Assembly: GCA_013397845.1 (NCBI GenBank)
Contig: VZTG01001872.1
Span: 313,670 to 377,669, forward strand
Reading direction: 5' to 3'
DNA from: Melanocharis versteri
Taxonomy: Eukaryota; Chordata; Aves; Passeriformes; Melanocharitidae
Length of the DNA stretch: 64,000 bases
Made by a program: the position numbers and the translations under genes
In this document: positions 34,430 to 50,407 of the stretch, one piece after another
Position numbering within the stretch: position 1 is the first letter of the stretch
Layout: each line of letters opens with the position of its first letter
Notes under the pieces: generated by a model
Databases searched by the model: none
What the model saw: the letters and a program-made list of their open reading frames with translations, nothing else
Told to the model about the DNA's origin: nothing

Positions 34430-37400
34430 AAAGCCCAGAAAATGAAAGATCAAGCTTTTATAAGCTAAACCATTCTTGCACCCTTGTTTATGTCACACTA
34501 TTACTATCCCCTAATGCAATTACTCATATGGTGGAAAAACCAGAGCACATAAAATCCAACACCATTTATGTCCAGATATATCTGATGTATATAAATGTCA
34601 TTTATGTGGCTAAAGGTATCAGCTATCCAGATAGTAGTAGAAGAGGAACAATAAATTGCAATAATACGAAGAACTTAACATCTGGCCTAACAACTGACAA
34701 TAATATTTGAATACTTGAAAATATAGCTTATATAACACAAGAAGAAGCAATCCTCCTTTTGGTCAACTATTTATTAAGCCAGTAAGTGACAGTCAGCTTT
34801 TACCAGGGTCAACCTTAAGGGCTACTTTTTCCAGAAAAACAGCTCACTTCCATCATTCAAGATTCTGTGCCACACCTGACCTACAGCTCTGAGCTGCAAT
34901 TTTCATCAAGATAACACTGCTATCATCACATTTCCCAGATGCTACTTCCACAACTGTTTCCTTAGCAAAAAAAAATCACAAAATGCAGAGGTGAGAGCGA
35001 TGCAAGTGTCCGCACAGTTTTAGAGAAGAGATAATTTCATATTCCATGCTGTCTAGGTTTAGTCCAATGGGTATATCCTCCTCCTGATGTGTATAGCTAA
35101 ACTGCTGTCATTGACAGTGGGAATAACACATGCACACAAAGGGGCAGGGAGTCCTCAAGGCCTGTTGTAGAAAGTAAACATGTTTTGCATGTGATAGGTA
35201 ATAAGCCTGGGCATCATCTTCTGTGTTGAAGAGTGTATTTTGGGCTTGCACAGAGATCTAGAGATACCCTACTCACCCTGTTTCCAAGTCTGTAGGAACT
35301 CCAAGAAACCATTCTGCCATGAATAAGCAATTGCTATATATACAGATCTATACACACAGATCTTGTCCCACATCAAAGTTCTGTGGAGCAAAACGGGGTA
35401 GAAAGGATTAGACAAAATACAATTTCTGCTCCAAAGGTCTTACATGCTTCCCAGAACCCTTTCCTCCTACTAAAGTCATAAGTGAAAAAAATATTACAAA
35501 TCTTCCTTGTATTCAATACTTGATACTATTTCAAAGCCAACTATGGTATAATCATGCAGGCTGTGTTTTGGCTTACACATAATCAACACCTAGTAAAGAC
35601 AGATTCAGCTGCAAGCCATGGGCAGCTCCACAGAAGGCTAAATGTCAAGCCAGAAAAGCCAGCTATGATTGATAACTTTGTAGTGTTAAATTTTCACTAA
35701 TCAAAGCCTTATCTAAAATACCTGCGATCTATAGACCACATCAGATCACACTCTATGCTCTGGGTAGTTTTTCAGAACAAAACTGTGCCTATTCACAAGT
35801 AATTAACCCTGCAAAATTATCATGGTATATGATAAATGTAAATAAAAAAAAAATTAATCATGAAACAATACAGGCGAGATAGCATAGTTTGAAAAAAGAC
35901 TGTAAGGCAACCAGAATCTTGTTTGTTTAACATTAATAAGTCCCAGAGGGAAAAGGGACAGCTGTGTAAAGCCACCTTAGGTGTCCCTTTTTTTTCATCG
36001 TAATTACACCTGTTGCTGATGTTTCATACAATGAAATGCCCAAAGAGTCTTTTCAAAGTTCAGTGTGAATAGATAAAGCTGGGACATAGAAAGCAGATTA
36101 AAAAGCATCCTCAGTGACACATTTTGAAAGGTAGCCAAGATCATCTTGGAAAATCTCCTTAGGTCAAGTAAAAATTTTTACTGAGGAACACTGCGTATCA
36201 GCATTCACTTAAATGGGAGTGCAAGGACTTAAAGTGAACTTGACATCAAGCTTCCCAGTTGGACTTGTAGTCACTTAAAATGACATCATGTCAATAATTA
36301 CACTCCTTCTATGACTTCTGTTCTATTTCTTTAAGTAGGGGTTTTGATCGGTTTTTTGGTTTGGTTTTTTTTTTCTGCGTTTGAAAAGAAATTATCGAGT
36401 TTTTAAAGATTCTGAAAACAATCACTGTCTTACAACTTGAAACTGCAACTGAGAAACACAAAGTGCTGGAGTCAATTTTACTCTAAGATAAAAAGGCAAA
36501 GGACAGAGTATAAGGTAGGTAATTAGAACTCATCTGGGAAACAATAATTATTTGGTTTCACTTCAGTTCCTATATTCAGTCTCATAAACTCATCCACAAT
36601 GTTTTAACCAAAGCTAGATACCTAGATATATATTTTGAATTTCAGAGTTGCTAAGCATCTACCTGCTTTACTTGACTTGAAAGAAAAAAGAACATTAGAA
36701 GCTGTAAGAAACAAAAAAAAGTGGAGCATTCTGAAAAAAAGAAAATTGTCTCTTGTTATTTAAAGCATTGCCTAATATTAAAGATCCTTCAAAAATTACT
36801 TTTCAAATAAAGACTGGAAAAACACATGCCAACTAAAACCTTAACCAAAATGCTTTTTCATTTTCAAGCATATCTAGCGAAAATGAAATATATACACACA
36901 AAGAGTTGACTGGAATTTTGGGATGCTTAATTTGTTTGATCTAGGAGGTGGAAATTTTGTGACAAATTTTTTTCTGCAAAAACCTGTTTTGATTTAAAGA
37001 GCTCTGTAAGTAGTATTTGATAACAAAGACTGTATATAACTAAGTAATATTATATAAACTACTTACCTCTCTATCATACCTGTAAAATTACTATGGCTCA
37101 TAGACATAAGTGATAAACATCAAGTGTGATTTTTTTCATTCAAAGTATTACTTTCTAACAAGATGAAGGGTTAAAATAATCATTTGGCTCTCTAAGGCTT
37201 TATTGGCCTCAACTCTTTCTTATTCCAAATCAGTGAAAATAAACTGTAGGGTACAAGCCTTCCTAAACTACATATCTACTTAAACCTGAACAGTAATGAG
37301 TCCCAAATCTCTTATCCCAGTATGGTTCTTTTTTGTGCTACTCTTGCATAGGAGGCATACCAGGATTTTGACTGGAGAGTTGAACCACAGTCTCCAGAGG

Positions 37401-40400
37401 GCATGAGTGCCTGGCAAAACAAATACAAGAAGCAAGCACAGAAAAACAGAACGCTTATGAGGACTCTGCTGCTTCAGTCAGATTTCTGTTTGAAGGTGAA
37501 ACCTGAGCTTGGGCAACTACAGCGCCTCCAGCTCAAAGCAAAGTCATATATGAAATACTCATACGATCCCTGGATATTATTGTGACACACATTCACCTTT
37601 ACCGACGTCATTAAGTAATTTAAAAAGTTTTACAGTCCAAAATGGCTTTCTTTAAGGTATTTGGCCTGTCTGGTAAAAGAGACTTACAACAGTCTGTGTG
37701 ATGCACTGCTGTTTCTCAGTAATTTGTATCTGTGAAATAGCAATGAGCACCAAAGTGTTCTTATTTTCAACACTTTGAGTGCAACAAGTAAGAGCAGGAG
37801 ACTGCAAAAGTGCCTGCATCTTGGGAATTTGTGAGTAAAGTTAAGCCTGGAAAAAGGGAGTGTGTGTGGGAAGGTGTTTTAAGATTTTTTATTTCTCATC
37901 ATCCTACTCTAATTTAATGGCTAATACATTAAATTGGTTTCCCCAAGTTGAGTCTTTTTCCCCGTGGCAGTAACTGGTGAGCGACCTCTTTCTGTCCTTA
38001 TCTCAACCCATGAGCCTTTGGTTATATTTTTCTCTCCCTTGTCCAGCTGAGGAGGGCTGTAATAGAGCTTTGGTGGGGCAGCTGGTGTTCAGCCAGGGTA
38101 AATCCACCACAATAAGAATGGGGATTATTTCAAATTAGTTTTAATCATGTCTATAAAGAGAAATAATACTGAAACAAAAATAGAACAGCAAAAATTGACA
38201 GTAGAAAAAATAACTGACTCCAGGTGTGAGAAAAAGCTTTCAGACCACACCCAGTTTCACTGAGATTTGAGAGCACACAGCCCGTACTGAGTCAGGCCAA
38301 AACTCAATTACATCCCCAATTCTAATTGTGTTCTGTGAACGTTTGCACATGTATTTGCAATGCCTCACAAAGCTAGTATGATCATACCCCCAAATACCAG
38401 TTTCAAAATCAACTTTTCAGAAAAGGAAAAAAAAAATGTATGTTTATAGTACCATAAATAAAGAAATTTGGTTTTCTGCACACTAATATTCTATATTTGA
38501 TTGGTCTTTAAAAAGTTGAGAATTCCAGCTGAAGCTGTTATACAAGTGGGACAATAAGGTGTTGGTCCCCTATGGATTTTTGGTGTTTAAGGAAAGATAC
38601 ATAACCTATCTCTTTCCTCGTGTAAGGATAATACAAAAATCCTTCTCCTCTGCTCTGTGGTCTGTTTTCACACAGAAAACTTCGTATTTTGGAGAATTTT
38701 GCTTGTCAAATGCAGCTGATCATCACTGCATACACCTCGTTACTTAAAGCTAGCTAGAAAAGGCTTGTCAAAATGTCAATGGTAGTAGTATGTCCTTCCC
38801 CAGCCATGGTTTTTGGGTTTTTTTAAGCTCAAAGACTTACTGGCATTCACACTAGCAAAAATAAATCTATCTACGAGATTTTAAAGCAAAAAATGGGGAT
38901 ATGGGTGTGGGTGTCTAATCCAGAACAGTTAAGTCATAATGAAAGCTCCATTTGCAGCTCATTTGTAGTGTACTTTAACCCTCATCTGGGAGGACCACAT
39001 TTAGCCTTTGTAGCCATTCCCTGGAAAATTAACAGGGCCTCAAGTGTTCCAACAGCATTCTTTTCATGAGCAGTGCCAGAAATTTAATGTGCATGGGGTT
39101 TTTAGGAGGCTCCTCACTCTGGCTAATAGATGAAAACCTTGCACCATTCCAACACCCCATATGGAGAGCTGCAGGCTCCAGTTTTCTTGCACCTATGTTC
39201 TTATTAAACGGTACTCAGAACATGCACAAGTTGTTCTTATTAGAGCTGCGGTCAAGGACACATCAGCTATAATGAAACAGTAAAATTTAAATGCTGCCAA
39301 AAATATTCTGCTTTGGTCTACAGTCAATTTGAGCTTTTGCCCAACATCCACTTGCTCTCCAATCCCATAGAGAGCTGCTCCTCAAATAGTCTTAAGTTTA
39401 TTTTGCTTTTACTGCAACTCTTCACCATGCAGCTGCGCAGTAGTAAACACGACCTTAACATTGAGTGGAAGTTTGGCAACAACTTGATTGCAAATGTAAT
39501 CTACAACAGCCATGGAAGGTAGCCAAGCCAAAAGCAGAGTTACAGCTCTTAAAAACTCAGGCTATAAATGGCTATACAATATCACACTTCACACTGCAGT
39601 TTGCAAGCGTGATTAACTGCTGTGCTGTGCTACACCTGCAAATCATTTCTCTGTTTGCAAATACTGCAGAATTAATGCCGATGCCCCAGTATCTGATTGT
39701 CTTTAAATCAGGTAACAGTAAATGAAGAGTAATAAATCAGTAGTATTGTTTGAAACGTGCATTGTTAAACAAGTGTGCAAGTCTCTGTGGGATCAGGACC
39801 TTGGATGGTGAAGTGATGATCTAAAGTGCACTGGAAAATAAAATGGCACTGTAATTTTAAAGGCTCAAAATGATGGCCTGGTTAACACAGCAGATAAAAA
39901 GTAAAAGCCGTCATCAAGTTTTTAGGATAAATGTTTTAAAGTCTTTCTGAGTTTTAAAGTCTGAGTTTCTAAAGCTTTGTAGTCATAAAACACATACTAT
40001 TGCCATGTTTTGTAAGACAGAGGGAGCATCTGAAACACGAATACAGCTGAGATTTACTTACAAACAGGCTACAGAAATAGCTAGCACTACCCTTGCTGCT
40101 GTCAAAATGAAAGCTGAAGTAAAAAGATGAGGTTTCTCTGACAGCAATTGTCTAGGTACAGATAAAAAGAAGATGAAAATAAAGAGATGCAGTTAAGTTA
40201 ATTGTAACAGAATCCCTGAAGTGAACATTCTGATAAAATTCTGTGGCCAGTTGTCAGAGGTCAGCATATGGGAAGAGACATCAAAAGTCAATCCTGATAG
40301 CATCTTTCATTCTCAAGGCAGCACCAAGTAGATACTTGGCTCAGGCATATACTCCTAAAATCACAAAAAGCACTTCAAAATTAATATTGATTAGATAATT

Positions 40401-43095
40401 TCCTCACCTAAACTGGCTTAACTCTCAACCCAACAATTTTTCAACGATTTCAGCTACAGCATAGTCAGGCCCTAAACAAGCGGCTTCCAGAGCAGATTTG
40501 TAATCAGCTCAATTTGTAGCTGTCTCTCCACACTTATCACAATCACACGCTCCTGACTCTCCCCAGTGCCCCACTAGTGGCCAAACAATCACATGCTTGA
40601 GCAGATCAGAAGGACGATTTGGTGCACACTAATTCTCAGGGAGGTTAATTTTCAGACACATTAACTCCCAGGTTTCTGCCACGCAGCCCTGGGAATACAA
40701 ATAGTGGCACAAGGTCAAAAAGGTGTAGCAGGGATTAGCTGTGCCTCAATGAAACGTGAAACTGTATTTTCATACAGAAGTTCAGGCCCTGGCTCACTGC
40801 AGCATTTGCAACTCTGCTCAGCAAAGCACACTGACTTGAGGCCTCAGTTACTATGGTGATAAGCATGGAATAAATGTTTATATATAATTAGTTAAATTAT
40901 TCCTTCAAGAAGGCAGTTGTCCTTCTCACAGGCAGCTACTCATATTTTTTTAATTAAATAGATGTAAAAACAAATTAAAATTTTAAAGCTTAAGAATCAC
41001 TACTATTCATCCACAAGTTAATGAAAATTAAATCTACAGCAAGAATTAAAAAAAAAGAAAAATTAGTCAATGAGAAACCCATCTCTTCTGAAAACTATAC
41101 TGTAAATGCTCTACAAAATAAGCAAATGCTTGGTTTTAAATATTTTAGGGTTTTGCTTAAGAAAAACAGGAATGATTAATTCTTCTTGTTTAACAAAACC
41201 TAAGAAATACTTACTGAATGAAAAACTAATGTATGAGTTCTTTTCTTCCATGCGATCACTAAATTAAGTCAATACTACTTGTAAAATATAAGCAGTATTT
41301 TCTAACTCTAAGGTTACTACAAAAGCAATATGCTGATTTAAACAAGTTAATTTAGTCAAAATGCTTAGTCCATAAACCCATGAGTAGCTCACTTCCTTTT
41401 TCAAATGAATCAGCAATTACTGTAGAACCATCTGCCACAAAGATGAATATTCTGCTCAGGGTTTTGGGGAACCCTTTGCCACAATATTTACATGTAACTT
41501 GAGCTTTTTTCTTAAATTAAGAAAATACAGTTCTAAAACGTGAGCACTAATCATATTACTTAGGATATAAAATGGCCTTAAATCAAAGGAATACTAAGTC
41601 CAGAGTAGACAAGATGATTTCCTAGGATCAATAACTATAAAAACTAACAACAAAACTTAACCAAACACTGAGCTCTTCCCTGAAGAAAAAACAAATAATT
41701 AACAAAATGCAGCAGAAGCATTGCCAGCTGATGAGCTGTCTCTTTCTTCCCACTATGATACCATCTGTTGCCAGCTCTTGCCTATCCACATGCACCACAC
41801 TCCTCTCTCAGCCTGACCCAGATCCAGCCCTGGTCTCAAGTGGGATAATAAAATCAAGCTTTATCCACGCAATGGGCATAAGTGACTGGTGGTTAGAGAT
41901 GGTGCTTTGGTGGCAGTGGGCAACTAAAGAGGCTTATAGCCCCAGTCACCTCATACAGCTCTTTTCTTTGACTGAAATTTTTATTCATTCTCCAGTCTGC
42001 CAACATAACTACACGTGTATGCTCTCCCCAGCCCAACTGCTTGATAAATGAACTTTAGAAAAACTTGAGCTACATGAAGTGTTTAAGCGACAAGGGATAA
42101 TATTTTAAGAACTGCGTCAGGAAGCAGACACATGCAGGTTCATACAAGCAAACCAAATGTGGGAAACTTCCAGGAAGAAGGGCAAAACCAATGGTATATT
42201 CCCTTTTCCTGCAACATGGCAGGAGCCAACGCACACACCTGCTATCTACCCACACACTCCAACCTACTGGTAAGGAATAGTGAGTTCTTAACCCCAATAA
42301 ACTCAGAGAATAACACTTAGTTATCCTTTACATGTAGGCTGTCAGTTCCTCCAAGGCAAAGAGCTTCTTCAGTGCCCTGCATTTGTTGACACACAAGATA
42401 TAAAGGGAAGATGTACAGCTGATCATGAAGAAGCAGAGCGCAATTTTGACTTGCTCTAAGAATAGGCCAAATGCCTTCCTCCAGTTTGCATGCAAATTTA
42501 TTACTGAAGACAATGCAGGTATTTGAGGGAAGAAACTCAGCTTAGAATCTGATTATCTCTTCAGAAACCATCCAAATTTTAAAATACCTTCTCAAACACC
42601 AAGGTTTACAGCTTTAGAATCTTCCATCAAGGGAGTTTTAAGTGATAAACAGTTACATATTTATATAAGTTATCTTTGTTTCAATTGAGTCTTTAGCTGC
42701 AGGAAGCAGTGTGTTATCGCAAAAGGCAGTAACAAGATAATTAAGTCAAACTAAATGTCCTTTTATCATTAAAAACTATGTGTAACTATTAATTGACAAA
42801 ACATTCATTTACATTTACAAGATAATCCACAGCAAGGGACCAGACACCCCAAACACGGACACCAGAGCTATTGGTTGTGCTGAGAGCCAGGTAAAGTGAC
42901 TATTATGCAGCAAAGCAATTTCCAAGTGTGTTTGGTTTTTTTTTTATCGATACCCTTAACATTTTGAGTTGTTTCCAACTTTTATGGTACACAGTGTTAA
43001 GGATCCTGTTTTCATTTAAACATGAAACAGTAAAGACAGTAAAGAGTGTAGTTGAATACCTTTACTGGAACCACTGTCAATTTAGGCTGCAGTAC

Positions 43096-43175
43096 AAAAA
43101 AAGCAAAAAAAAAAAAAGCAAAAAAAAAAAAAAGAAAAAAAAAGAGAAAAAAANAAAAAAAAGCAAAAAAAAGAG
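43096..43175. repeat. A-rich tract with one ambiguous base
   Basis: A runs interrupted by GC and single G, with one N at 43154. Confidence 0.9.
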
Positions 43176-46100
43176 GCAGCTTTTAAGATTTGTCGTGATT
43201 TTAATACCCCAAATTTCATTAGTGAGCTGGTCTGTTTATCTCTTCTATGCAGATACAAAAGTTTATCTAACATTGATGACATTACATTTTGAAACTTTTA
43301 CAAGTCAAGAAGAATCCTTTTGTTCTTTCCATTTTTCCTCTACAAAAAAGTATTTAGGCTGGACATGTCAAGCAAGGTTGAATTTACCATATTTTAATAT
43401 CATGTAATTTTCAGTAAGTTAAATAAGAATTATACTATGTAAATAACAATGCACATATAAATACACTATGTATTTGTATATGAATTTCTGGATCCTCCAC
43501 CTATTGCATTTCAAAGAGGACATTGCAAAAGAGAGTCTAAGTCTACATGTCCACCTGAGATAGCTACTGCGTAAGATCACACAGAAAATGAATGACAAAT
43601 TTGGTGTTAAAAATCCTCTATTTCAGCTCAGTGGTGTAAACTGAGTATTAGTGGAGGTATTCCCAAAATGACATCCAGAAAAGCACGTGCACTAGAACAC
43701 TTGTCTTAGACATCAGGATTATCACTTATCAACCTCACTGATGCTTCAGTAATGGATTTGTTCATAGTTGTAGCAAAAAATCACTGTGGTCGTGATCAAG
43801 ATTTGGCATCCCAAGCTCCACAATAAACAATACTCAAGTGCTTAGTGTCCCATAAACCAGAAGAGAAATAATAGGGTGCAAGCTAAACCTTGTGCAGATA
43901 ACAGTGTCTGGACCTGTTCTCCGGTCTTCCTCACAACAGCAGCAGGCCAGAGCACTTTGCTCCAATTGAGGACGCGTTTGACCGAGGTGTGATTCCTGAA
44001 CACACAATTAAGGACAATTAAGGATGCTGCAGAGCCTACACATTAGCTCTAAGGGAGCGGGCAAGAGGGCTGCCCACAGCAACAGCTTTTCACTGGTCTG
44101 CTCAGGGATGCAGCATGCTTCTAGCTCAGCCCACTGCTCAGTGAAACTAGACAATGCCAGGGAAGTTATCTGCAGAATTACCCCAGTCCAAACTCTCTCA
44201 AAATATAAGTATCCCAAAACTGTCATCAGATACGGGGGAGAAGCCTCAAAGCTGGCTACTCATGAATGTAGATCTTGAGTAAATACTTAAACTGGCTACT
44301 ATGATGCCAAGAACTGAGTACTTTAAGCTTTCATCATGTTCTACAACACACATCTACACGCGTATGCATTCAGTCAGAATGAACACCTATGTTCAGAATA
44401 AGAAAAATAACCATCAGCACTAACAAATTAACCATTTGAGCAGTAAAATGTGTATTGTCTGTTACTAAAATACCAATAAACTAAAGGATTTACACTGTGA
44501 GGCTAGTTCTCCCTTAATGATTATACAAACTAGATACATAACTGAACACTGTAAAAACAAGATATACTCTTAAAAGGGGAGTCCTGACTGCTTCAATGAT
44601 GGATATTTTTTATCTTAATACCACAAGCTTTACTGGCTTTATTCATTCACTGCTCTTTTTCAGCACCTTCGGGGACCTTGATCATGCAGCAGCATTTCCT
44701 CTTTAAAAAGTCCATTTGCAGGGTCACTCAGACCTGCAGGAACCAGGAGGCTCTGAGAGCAACACAGCTCATACATGGGGAAGATTTTTGTTTTGTTTTT
44801 TAAAACACTGCTTACTCCAAACAGCTATTTCAAAGGCTCTTACCTCCCAGGGTTTGCAACAGCTTTAGGGTATATCCAAAGGCTTTTGAGTGTTGAAAAC
44901 CAGGTTATACTGAAAATTATTTCTCTGGAGAATTAATCTAAAATATGCTCTATTTATTGCACTCAGAACAGCAGTGCTTAAAAAAAAGCTAACAGCCCAC
45001 ACAAGAAGGGCTGCAGGTTGTTCAACATGAAACGTAGATCTTCATTTACAAGAGTGAGAAAAAGTGGAATCCTCCATACATGCCAGAGAAATTCTCTCAC
45101 TGTACCAGATCTGGGCATATCTGGTGTGCTACCCATATAGACTGACCTGGTCAGGAGAGGGAGATTGGGTTTCACTACCAAGAGGATTACGGACTACTCC
45201 TTCACCCTAACAGCATCCCTTCTCTCTTCCCTGAGCTTAAGCTAAATCCAGTGCTAACTGCTGCTGCATTTGATCGGCAGAAGACTGGGTATGTATTCCC
45301 TGGTATTCAGGCATTAATTAATCCCTTCCATCCCAGAGTACAATTACAGGATGCAGATACAGAGAATGAAAGCTTTCAGTTCCTTGCTCCTGAGGTCTTG
45401 GTTTAAGTACTGCTAGAGCTGGAGAGGCCACATCCAGCAGGACAAGAGAGTATTGATAACCTGTGTTAATTCTTTGCTACGGATGTCAGAATCAGGATGT
45501 AGTGTGTTGCCTCACTGTGCCATGATGGTGTTGCTCAGAACGGTTTCTATTTGCAAGAGGCACATAACATAAACATTTCCCAGACACATCCTACACTTTT
45601 AGCTCTCGGAAGGCAGCAAAATACTCTTGTGAGCACAAGTCAACCAGAAAACTGCAAATTATGTTGACCAAAAAGCCACTACAGTGTTGTCTCTTCTAGT
45701 CCAAAATTGGTGTGAGCTATAACAGGAAAAAGACACTGACTGCAACTCCACTGAGAAGGATTGTCAGAAGGGCAGCAGTGCCTCATCCACAGGCTGCACT
45801 TACCCTGGGAATACTGGGTCCCAGCGGGTCCAGCAGAACTGGATACACTTCAGTAAATCTTTGTCAGTTCTAACCCATGGAGTCACAGCATTAGTAACAT
45901 GCTTATTACAACATTGAACAAGTTTCCATATTTTTTTAATACCAAAATTTACATGCAGTACAAAGGTCTCATGGCATTGTGAGGTGCAAGTGCATACCTT
46001 ACTTCCCTGGGCATCAACTCTCCTCTGCAAATTTACCAGCTGTTCCTAACTCTGCAGAAGGGGTCACACGACAACTTCAACTGAATGGGAAAAGACTGCG

Positions 46101-49100
46101 CTGAAGTTCTTTATAAGATAATACAATTTTTTTCAACACAGTCTTATCTCATTGGTACTATCCTGATAACTAATAATCTGCACTGGTCTTTTTCTGATAC
46201 TGTTCTCTTAAGCCTCTTTTTGGTTATTTATGCATATACACATGATCCAAAGGCACAAAATGTTCTGTTGCATTCCCCACCAGCTGCAAAGTATTAGAAT
46301 CATTACTGGTCTTATTGTTCCTGCCACAGACAAGGCTTACAGAAGTGGGTTTTTTAAAACTAGATTTCATATTGAGGACAGCCTGGAGTATCTCTTGTTG
46401 TATAATATATGCTGCATAAACTAGGGACAGTGCATTTAAGGATGTTATCATGCAGTGGAAAATTGTTTGGGCTTCAGCAAAATTCCAGTGATGGTCCTTT
46501 ACAGTACAAAATCTGAAATTGTTTTCAGCGTGCAAAGCAGGCTGCAAAATAAAATGCACAATTTTCAGAGAGCACTATTCTTCCCTATTGACGGAGGAAA
46601 GAAAAATAGCACTGTATGACTAAGACACGCAAAATTTCATGGTATTTACTTAGGAAGCTCACTGTCATTACGCATACATTTTGCCTGCAGGGAGACAGAA
46701 AGGGGGAAATTTTGATAGGAAAATAAGAGAAAATGTCTTTATTCTGACTTTTGAAATCTCCTCTGGAAACATTGCAGGTCCTTTCAGAAAAGGAAAATTG
46801 CTATTTTTTTCTTGTGGGAGAGTTCAGAAACAGCATGATGGATCAGAAGCTGATATTAAATCTACTGAAGTTATCAATCAATTCCACACGAGAAACTTGA
46901 TGGTACTTTGCCAAATAAGTAGGAAGCAGAAGCACCATGACTTAACACTGTACCAGGGTAACAAGCTGCACATCATCCCTGGCAAGTACCCCTTTCAATT
47001 AGACAGTCTTCTGCGAGATGAAGGCCCAAAGACTTAAATCACTCAAAGTCTTCAGATTAACAGAGATTAACAGCAAGTCCAGCCAATTTTTAATTCCTGT
47101 AATAGATTCTTTTACTTCAGTGCAAAGCAAGAGCTCCCAGTAGCTTTAATGACACACACTCTGCAAAAACGTTGCAGTCTGTTACTTACAGTCTATTACC
47201 TACCTCTAAGGAGGAAGAGGATGCCAGGAAGCTAAACCTATTTACGATTCCTTGGGTAACCATACTATGCTACAAGTGCAAAGACCAAGCATAAAACCTA
47301 GGAAGTCTAAATGCCTGGGACTCAGGACCTGAATCTGCTTTATGTGAACGAAACACAGAATCCCCATCCAGCAGCTTGAGTGTAATTTCACTTTCTACTG
47401 AAACTTCCACGTACCACTAAAGAGGTGAGGTGATTTTCTAGTCCTGTGCTGGTGCAAAATACCTGAATACTACCATCATAATAAAAAGGTGGTATCCAAT
47501 GTTGATCCAAACACTGACAGGCATGGTTGATAGACCATGATAGGTGCTTTGTACCTTGAGAAAAGAGTATCACCGTCTGAATTCCCTGGGAAAGAAAAAA
47601 ATCCCATCCTCTGACAAACATATCTTATTGGCATATGAGGTTATACTCCCTCAATGACAAACCACACAGTCCTCAATCTGCACTCCCAAGAGCCTCTACA
47701 TGGAACAGCAGTCCCGAGGAGAGAATTCCACACACAGGTGACTCCCCCAGTGTGGTCTCATTGCCTCAGCTAAAGGGCTCTGAACATTTACGTTAATATA
47801 TGTGATCATGCTGCATTATGTTTTCTTTGGAAGCTCTAACGCCCTACTTAATTTTTCACACTGCTGACTGCACTGAAAACGAAAACAGATTACACAAGCA
47901 CAGAGATCATGGCAGTAAAAGCTGTAGAAAAATGCACAACTAAGCTAGATGCAATTGAACATATCACACCACAGACAGCATTTGTTAATGCCATTGTTTC
48001 TCTCCTCCGTGACAACAAAAAGAGGTTAATAGACACAGAACCTTGCACTAATTAGCTCGGCAGAACACATACTGATATGCTAAAAGGTACTCCACAGGAC
48101 ACATACTCCAATTAGTTTTGAGAGTCAGGTTACTAACTGGTATTCAAAATTTGCCCCCAACTCAAACTGTTAGAGGATCAACAACCAAGCAATTCCCTAC
48201 TTTTCTCTCTGCTACAAGAAAGACAATGAACAAATAAAGACCTTTTGGCATACTTTCAGTTCAGATTGTTATTTTGCCATTAAATAACATTGGTCTAGTT
48301 TGCTGCCTGAGTCATCACCTTCAGAATTTGCACTGGCCCAAACCTGAACCAGTCAGCCAATATGTGACCAGTGATAAAACAGTTATTCAAGAGATTGTTT
48401 CTACAGTATTGGAGTTACATACATTAATAGCCCATTAACAACCTGTGCAGGCCAGTCTCTACAGCCTTAATCAGTTACTGCAGGAAGATAAGAACTTCAC
48501 AAGTCAGACTGATACACATATATCTCCAGCAGAATTAAGCAAAATAAATAAGCCTTAGCAAAGGTTGTAAACAAGCACATAAGTGAAAAAAAAAAATAAA
48601 TCAAACACTACTCCAGCGCTTGCTTCCATTTTTTGCAAGGTCTGTGAGCAGTCAGCCCATAACAGCTCCTCAGAATAAATGCCTTCAGAAAAAAAGCAGC
48701 CAATTATACCAACCCCAGCTACAGCTGGATGCCATCAGGAATTCTTAAAAACTGCTAGGCAAACAAGATCACTACATGAAAGTATTATGCTAACAGCAGA
48801 GTCTCTAGAAAAATGCAACCTTTAAGTCTCAATCTTTCTTGCAAATTGTTTCCATATTGTTCAGCAGAGAGCTATCTGGTAATGTGATTATTATAGGCAC
48901 AGGGACAAAGACAATGAAAGCATTTGTATCCCCAGTTCATCCTAGCCAGAACTGGCAGTAAGCTTAGGAAATCAGAAGGCCACTCTTCATAAAGCAGTTA
49001 AGAAAAAAACAGTAAGTTTCTTGTAATGATTTTCGGTTTGTGGCTTCAAGTCCTTGGGGGCTGTAAATGACAAATAAGAGCTGAAAAGAAATAATCCTAC

Positions 49101-50407
49101 AATCAGGTCATTTAATTCTCAGCACCTTGGGCAGCAAGATCCACAGATCAGAAGCATCTACAACCAGTTTCAGTAAATGCACATATGCAAGAGACAACTG
49201 CACATCTGCACCTGTTCTAGCAATTCGAAATCCAGCATCCCACAATGACACAAAATAAACCAACGGGTAACTAAAACTCACCCTATTACCTACAGCTTCA
49301 CAAGGCTTCTGTGGCCCACAGCATTCTTCTGGTCTTTCCTTAGATCAGCTTTTTCAGCTGTGCCTTACCGGATCTGAAAAGTATCATCCCCCTTTCCTCC
49401 CAAGTCTTGGCAGTTTATACATGCTCTCACAAATACGCGAGAAAATAAGGACAGCTTCCCTTTGATTTCTTTCAGCTGAAAAGACACATGTAGGAGTAAG
49501 AGAGATACAATGAGAGGCACATCATCTTTCCAACCATTTGTCAGTTCTAGTCAGTATTGTATCTTTAGATTTGCTTATTATTCTTTTATTACAATTGAAA
49601 CAATGAATGAATGTGGTGCATTGGTTTTACAGATATTATGAGTTCAGGACCTGCACTAATGGCAATTCAAACATGCTGAGAAAGGACAGTTTTCATTTCT
49701 ATCTGAAAAGACTTCCTCTTTTGCTGATAAAGTACAGCCTCCCTTGCCCACTGTAACTGAAAGCACTTTCTCTCAAAGCCAGTTCATAAAAGGTTGCTTT
49801 CCTTTCTTCTTTTTACAGAATTACAGAAGAGTTTATTGATTTTTATAAAACACTACTAGAGCACATATGAACACACAAACATGCTTAAACATAGTATATT
49901 TTCAAGCTTTACTGTACTGTCCCAAGAGTCTACCTGCCTTGCTGGGAAAAGCTGCTTACAGCCTGCCAAGGGTCAGGACAGAAGATTATTTAATTAGGTG
50001 GCAGCCCTAACCCTGGGTTAACAGAGAAGGGAATGCTTCTTACAAATTGCATACAGCAAGGTTTGTGAGTCAGGAATGTTTATATGAAGGCTAGTGCAAG
50101 GAAAGACAAAGAAGGATATGCTCAGGACATCAAAGACACATGTTAAATTAAAAAACCCTCAAAATTTTGGGACAGTTAAGCCATCACAAATAGCACTTTC
50201 AAAGAAACATGCTATGAAATGAGCTAGAGCCCAGACACATAAGCAGGAGCTCGGAAACTGTTTTCCAGGCATTAGGTCAAGCACTGTGCAAGCCACACCA
50301 TAAAGGTTAATAACACTGAAGATCCCAAACAGATACAGAGTTTACATATTTACTGATCTGTAGTTTAATCAGTTTCCATTTACATGGAGACACCGATGTT
50401 TTTTACA

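Noticed and set aside
37747..37782. 13-pair hairpin with one bulge
   Set aside because: With bulges allowed, about one such hairpin is expected in the window. It is much weaker than the one at 12132-12199.
40571..40582. CCACTAGTGGCC as a CTCF-like site
   Set aside because: It resembles the CTCF core only in the first seven bases; the second half is shifted by one base.
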